In this document: piece by piece, positions 60,548-64,000 of the stretch
Layout of the letters: each line of letters begins with the position of its first letter
Numbering within the stretch: the stretch's first letter is position 1
Assembly: GCF_029953305.1 (NCBI RefSeq)
Contig: NZ_JASBAN010000001.1
Span: 1,667,001-1,731,000 of the forward strand
Source: Commensalibacter nepenthis
GTDB lineage: Bacteria > Pseudomonadota > Alphaproteobacteria > Acetobacterales > Acetobacteraceae
DNA: 64,000 bases
Direction of reading: 5' to 3'
Program-made: the position numbers and the translations under genes
Notes under the pieces: model-generated
Database searches by the model: none
Told to the model about the DNA's origin: nothing
What the model saw: only the letters and a program-made list of their open reading frames with translations

Positions 60548-61909
60548 ATGCCTAATACACAAATAGAATCAGGAAAACCAGGAATGCTGCAAGAGATGCA
60601 ACAAGATGGATTGCATTGGTTTTCAGGATTGTTGAGTAAAGTCGGTATTCCGTTAAACGATATTACCTTATTTATTTTGGCGATATCTATTATCATTGTT
60701 ACAGCTTTTCTCTTACATTTTATTTTACATAAAGTTGTATTAAAACGTTTATATAGCTTTTCCAAAAAAAGTTCTTTGGTCTGGATACAGGTTTTAACTG
60801 AGGATCAACTTTTTAATCGTTTAGCCTTTGTCATACAAGGAATTGTATTATTGGTACAGGCGAGTTTTTGGGTACAACATAAAGTTTCGATCCTTTATTT
60901 TTTAATTATTTGTACGAAATTATGGATATTATTATATATTTTATTATCTATATTCTCGTTCTTAAATATTGTTTTGCATCTTTCCAACCGGTTGGGAATA
61001 TCCAATAATTTGCCGTTGGGGGGAATATTCCAAGGGATCAAATTACTCGCTTCTTTATTTATTGGTATCATGATGATTGCAGCGATTATCGATCAATCTC
61101 CGTGGAAATTAATCACGGGTTTGGGCGCGATGGCTGCTGTGATTATGTTGGTGTTCAAAGATTCTATTTTGGGCTTGGCTGCGGGAATTCAGCTTTCTGC
61201 TAATAAGATGTTAAGGATTGGTGATTGGTTGACAATGGAAAAATATGGTGCTGATGGCACTGTGATCGATATTGGGTTAACCACTGTAAAAGTCCAAAAT
61301 TTTGATAATACCATGACGATGATTCCAACTTATGCGCTGGTCTCAGATTCATTTATCAATTGGCGTGCTATGCAAGAATCTGGCGGACGTCGTATTAAAC
61401 GCTCTATTTTAATTGATGCAAATTCCATTCGATTTTTGACCAAAGAGGAAATAGAGAAACTTTCTAATAGTACATTATTAAAGTCTTATATTGTCGAAAG
61501 AGCCGCTGAAATTGACAAATTTAATCAAGAAAAAAATTATGATTTGGATATTTCTTTGTTAAATGGTCGTCGTTTAACAAATTTAGGGTTATATCGTGCT
61601 TATTTAGAAGAATATTTGAAAAGTCATCCCTCTGTACATCGTAATATGACCTGTATGGTACGTCAAATGGCACCGGATTTTTATGGAATTCCAATGGAAA
61701 TTTATTGTTTCAGTAACACCGTTGTGTGGAAACAATATGAGGCTATTCAATCCGATATTTTCGATCACTCTTATTCTGTTTTGTCAGAATTTTTCCTGAG
61801 CGCAGGACAAAGTGGAACAGGTAATAGTTCAACTGTTACATTAGCTCGTGATTCAGAGGCAACTATGGTCGAAGATGCGAAACCTACGTTGGAGCTCGGT
61901 AAATCTTAG
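60548..61909 (+). CDS. Mechanosensitive ion channel of the YbdG/MscM type
   Basis: The 453-residue protein has five membrane segments in its N-terminal half and an MscS-like domain in the second: T-G-L-G-A-M-A-A-V-I-M-L-V-F-K-D-S-I-L-G-L-A-A-G-I-Q (about 195-220), then G-D-W-L-T-M-E-K-Y-G-A-D-G-T-V-I-D-I-G-L-T-T-V. The insert around V-Q-N-F-D-N-T-M-T-M-I-P-T-Y-A-L and the length fit E. coli YbdG, a low-conductance channel that protects against mild osmotic downshock. A large inverted repeat follows the gene. Confidence 0.88.
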   Translation: MPNTQIESGKPGMLQEMQQDGLHWFSGLLSKVGIPLNDITLFILAISIIIVTAFLLHFILHKVVLKRLYSFSKKSSLVWIQVLTEDQLFNRLAFVIQGIVLLVQASFWVQHKVSILYFLIICTKLWILLYILLSIFSFLNIVLHLSNRLGISNNLPLGGIFQGIKLLASLFIGIMMIAAIIDQSPWKLITGLGAMAAVIMLVFKDSILGLAAGIQLSANKMLRIGDWLTMEKYGADGTVIDIGLTTVKVQNFDNTMTMIPTYALVSDSFINWRAMQESGGRRIKRSILIDANSIRFLTKEEIEKLSNSTLLKSYIVERAAEIDKFNQEKNYDLDISLLNGRRLTNLGLYRAYLEEYLKSHPSVHRNMTCMVRQMAPDFYGIPMEIYCFSNTVVWKQYEAIQSDIFDHSYSVLSEFFLSAGQSGTGNSSTVTLARDSEATMVEDAKPTLELGKS

Positions 61910-61918
61910 AATGTTTTG

Positions 61919-61965
61919 CTAGGGTATATCATCAATCATTACTTTAAATTGATGACATACCCTAG
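61919..61965. repeat. 18-bp inverted repeat after the channel gene
   Basis: CTAGGGTATATCATCAAT (61919-61936) is matched by ATTGATGACATACCCTAG (61948-61965) with one G-T mismatch and an 11-base loop. It may terminate the channel gene, though no T run follows on the plus strand. It lies right at the truncated end of the resolvase gene, so a mobile-element origin is possible. Confidence 0.6.
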
Positions 61966-61970
61966 AGGGT

Positions 61971-62339
61971 TTATGTATCATAAAGAGATAATTCAAATTG
62001 TGCTAAGGCATCAAATAAATGGAAAACGAGTTTACCACCAAGCGTGGTTGTGTCGATATTTTCCGTCAGAGATTTAAAACCAACTTTACGCTCTTTAAGA
62101 TCATTGATGATTTGGACCAGATGATTAATCGAACGTCCCAAACGATCAAGTTTCCAAACAACCAATGTAACTCCCTCTCTTAAATATAAAATTACATTTA
62201 GAAAGTCAGGGCGATCTGTTTTTGCACCAGAGGCTTTATCTTCATAGATTTTATCACAACCAAATTGTTGTAATGCTTTGATTGGCAAAGAGGGGTCTTG
62301 GTCTAACGTTGATACTCTGGCATATCCAATATTTACCAT
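61971..62339 (-). pseudogene. Truncated serine recombinase (resolvase/invertase), N-terminal catalytic domain
   Basis: The 122-residue frame matches the catalytic domain of small serine recombinases: I-G-Y-A-R-V-S-T-L-D-Q-D (catalytic Ser in V-S-T), D-K-A-S-G-A-K-T-D-R-P, V-V-W-K-L-D-R-L-G-R-S, and the L-A-Q-F-E-L-S end of the long helix. Intact members have about 60 further residues including the helix-turn-helix that binds the recombination site; here the frame ends right after that point (L-Y-D-T-stop). An active protein is unlikely. The truncation coincides with the inverted repeat at 61919-61965. It is the only clear mobile-element sequence in the window. Confidence 0.8.
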
Positions 62340-62427
62340 TCATCATATGCTTTCTGTCCGAATCTATATCCTATAAAAATTGTCTTATAAATACTCACGA
62401 GTCAATATACTGGATGTTTTACACCAA

Positions 62428-63288
62428 TTAATTTAAGTGAAACTCGATTGGAACATTAATTGTCACATTATTTCCTTTGATGCCTTCAGGCACAGCAGGC
62501 AAGGGGTCAGCACGATAAGCAAGCGCAACAGCCTCTTTATCCAATAAGGAATAGCCCGAGCTTTTTACGAGTTTGGATGATAATACGTGACCTTGGCGGT
62601 TAATGGCAATTTTGATCGTTGCAGAACCTTCCTGCTTATCGCTTTGTGCATCGGCAGGATAACGTTTTAGCCGTTCTAATTTTGCCAAAACATTACCTTG
62701 CCAGGTCGCTGGACTCATTGATGATTTTTGATGAGAGGAAGCTGTCGAATTGCTATTTGATGATGCAGAGCTATTGGACGTAGAGGTGGAGTGCAATGAA
62801 GAAGCCGTATTATTATTGACGGTTTGAGTATTGATGGGGATATCTTTTTGTTCGTGGACAATTTTTGGTTGTGGTTTAATGTTTTTTTTATGTTGAACGG
62901 GTTTTATTTTTTCGAGCTGCTGCGTTTTGGGTAAATTAATTTCAGCCGAGGGTGCCTCTGGTGCATCTAATGGTGCAGTCTCATCCAAAGGTTGGGGCTC
63001 AGGTTGTGCAACCATTGGCGGAGGGGCAGGCGGAATAATATCAGTCGACAAATCAAGCGTAATCGCAGGAGGCATATCTGCATTCAAGGGGATTGTTTTG
63101 TGATGGGGTATATGAAATGTAACCCATGCGATACCCATTAATAAAATAGAGGTGCCAATTAATGATCCACCCCATAATAACCGATCTTGCTTTTGTTGAT
63201 AATGTTGATGTTTTTTTTGCCATTGCACAAAAGAGGTTTCTGTTTGTTTATTCATTCCCAAAGACAACTGAAAAAAAGAAGAAATCAT
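62428..63288 (-). CDS. tonB: TonB energy-transducing protein
   Basis: TonB passes proton-motive force to outer-membrane receptors for iron-siderophore and other uptake. The 286-residue protein has one N-terminal membrane helix (about 40-60), a proline-rich periplasmic part (P-A-P-P-P-M-V-A-Q-P-E-P-Q-P), a serine/asparagine-rich stretch and a C-terminal TonB domain (G-S-A-T-I-K-I-A-I-N-R-Q-G-H-V-L-S-S, then S-G-Y-S-L-L-D-K-E-A-V). The ATG at 63288 overlaps the exbD stop (ATGA) and is preceded by AAGGAG, so it is secure. It forms an operon with exbD and exbB. Confidence 0.93.
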   Translation of the reverse strand: MISSFFQLSLGMNKQTETSFVQWQKKHQHYQQKQDRLLWGGSLIGTSILLMGIAWVTFHIPHHKTIPLNADMPPAITLDLSTDIIPPAPPPMVAQPEPQPLDETAPLDAPEAPSAEINLPKTQQLEKIKPVQHKKNIKPQPKIVHEQKDIPINTQTVNNNTASSLHSTSTSNSSASSNSNSTASSHQKSSMSPATWQGNVLAKLERLKRYPADAQSDKQEGSATIKIAINRQGHVLSSKLVKSSGYSLLDKEAVALAYRADPLPAVPEGIKGNNVTINVPIEFHLN

Positions 63289-63710
63289 TGAGCATCTCCT
63301 TCTTTGGCTAAATTGACCAAAGCAATTTTTAAATATCCAGCGGAGCGCAGCTGATCCATAACATTAATAAGGCTTTCATAATCAACTTTTTTATCAGCTC
63401 TTAGGAAAATAGGTTCGTTTTTATTGCCTTTGGTGGCTGTTGCCAGAGCTGTTGCTAATTGATCTTTGGTAATTTTATCTTCACCCAATGCCAAAGATTG
63501 ATCTGTTTTTAAAGTCAGAAAAACAGGATTTGTGGGGGCAGGGGTCGTTTTTTCTGTTGAGCCAGGCAAGTTGACAGGAATATCAACGGTGCTGAGCGGT
63601 GCGGCTACCATAAAAATAATTAATAAGACCAAGACCACATCAATGAATGGTGTAACGTTAATATCGTTGACTTCATTGGGTGTTTCATCATTATGACGCA
63701 TACGAATCAT
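63285..63710 (-). CDS. exbD: Biopolymer transport protein ExbD (TolR family)
   Basis: ExbD works with ExbB as the proton-driven motor for TonB. The 141-residue protein has a short cytoplasmic start, E-V-N-D-I-N-V-T-P-F-I-D-V-V-L-V-L-L-I-I-F with the functional membrane aspartate (about residue 24), one membrane helix (about 19-42), and a periplasmic domain. It is flanked by exbB, three bases upstream, and tonB, overlapping downstream. Confidence 0.95.
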   Translation of the reverse strand: MIRMRHNDETPNEVNDINVTPFIDVVLVLLIIFMVAAPLSTVDIPVNLPGSTEKTTPAPTNPVFLTLKTDQSLALGEDKITKDQLATALATATKGNKNEPIFLRADKKVDYESLINVMDQLRSAGYLKIALVNLAKEGDAQ

Positions 63711-63713
63711 GGT

Positions 63714-64000
63714 TTATTCTCCAGCAGCACGCAGACCAAATTGAATAACTTGCCCTTTTTCTTGTTGGGCAGTCATTTGGCTGACATCCCGAGAAACAAT
63801 GCGCATGATTAAGGTGCTGAGATCAGCAATATGGGCGCGGCAATGCATGATATGACGTGAAAAGATATTATATAAAATCACAGCTGGAATAGCGGTTACA
63901 AGTCCCAAAGCGGTGGCTAATAAAGCCTCTGCAATTCCTGGTGCAACAACGGTCAGGCTGGTTGCTTTGGCAGAAACAATCCCTGTAAAAGAATTCATAA
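63714..64000 (-). CDS. exbB: Biopolymer transport protein ExbB (MotA/TolQ/ExbB family), partial
   Basis: ExbB forms the membrane pentamer of the TonB motor. Only the C-terminal part is in the window and the frame is open at the right edge, so the start lies beyond 64000. The visible part has the G-I-A-E-A-L-L-A-T-A-L-G-L-V-T-A-I-P-A-V motif and the Y-N-I-F-S-R segment, both typical of the family. It precedes exbD by three bases. Confidence 0.94.
   Translation of the reverse strand, partial: MNSFTGIVSAKATSLTVVAPGIAEALLATALGLVTAIPAVILYNIFSRHIMHCRAHIADLSTLIMRIVSRDVSQMTAQQEKGQVIQFGLRAAGE

Noticed and set aside
1-64000. CRISPR arrays, rRNA genes, intact insertion sequences or prophage
   Set aside because: I saw no regularly spaced direct repeats of the CRISPR type (the only tandem array is coding), no rRNA sequence and no transposase or phage structural genes; only a truncated recombinase was found.

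Overview
The window is chromosomal DNA from an AT-rich, Gram-negative alphaproteobacterium. It is best explained as a low-GC acetic acid bacterium (Acetobacteraceae, Commensalibacter-like); this is inferred from gene content and order and was not tested by a search. The signs are an alphaproteobacterial DksA with one remaining zinc-finger cysteine, the argS-SPOR-scpA-scpB-tatB-tatC-serS block, the dcd-murA-hisG-hisD-infA-maf-RNase G-yacG block, short-form HisG, and a periplasmic flavoprotein dehydrogenase paired with a three-heme cytochrome c.

Layout. 1-2260: end of panC, dksA, and a sugar isomerase/epimerase-like gene. 2560-4104: polyamine synthesis (speD, speE) with a GC-rich leader and an internal terminator. 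4360-17548: a cobalamin island (cobC, cobS, cobT, cobB, cbiD, cobM, cobE, cobL, cobK) that encloses the B12-dependent ethanolamine ammonia-lyase eutBC and an ethanolamine permease; a broken lipase-like gene lies before cobK. 17518-22579: an NTF2-like protein, a P-loop kinase, TehB, and a spermidine-dehydrogenase-like flavoprotein with its cytochrome c. 22962-25879: two surface-glycan glycosyltransferase genes. 26009-28445: ProP, a small ribbon-helix-helix-like protein, tRNA-Phe. 28499-37882: a housekeeping block on the minus strand (yacG, RNase G, maf, infA, hisD, hisG, murA, dcd, glk), interrupted by a decayed gene and by a DUF6338-like membrane protein with a coupled micro-ORF. 37945-40888: two related secreted proteins and a glycosyltransferase-like protein whose DxD motif is gone. 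40951-53796: xthA, dgt, argS, SPOR protein, scpAB, tatBC, serS, a DUF815 ATPase, yajC, sodB, a squalene/phytoene synthase-family protein. 53901-58592: accessory region with tandem membrane paralogues, tyrS, gene remnants, and two secreted proteins built of 17-residue repeats. 58674-64000: pabBC, a YbdG-like mechanosensitive channel, a truncated resolvase, and tonB-exbD-exbB.

How the genes work together. The cob genes supply the adenosylcobalamin that EutBC needs, and the permease brings in ethanolamine, so this island couples cofactor synthesis to use of the substrate. SpeD/SpeE make spermidine, while the flavoprotein/cytochrome pair may oxidise a polyamine or similar amine in the periplasm. 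No CRISPR array, rRNA operon, intact insertion sequence or prophage was seen. Several accessory genes are broken at homopolymer runs, which means either real decay or sequencing error. The least explained material is the pair of 17-residue-repeat secreted proteins around 57-58.6 kb and the accessory membrane genes inserted into conserved blocks.
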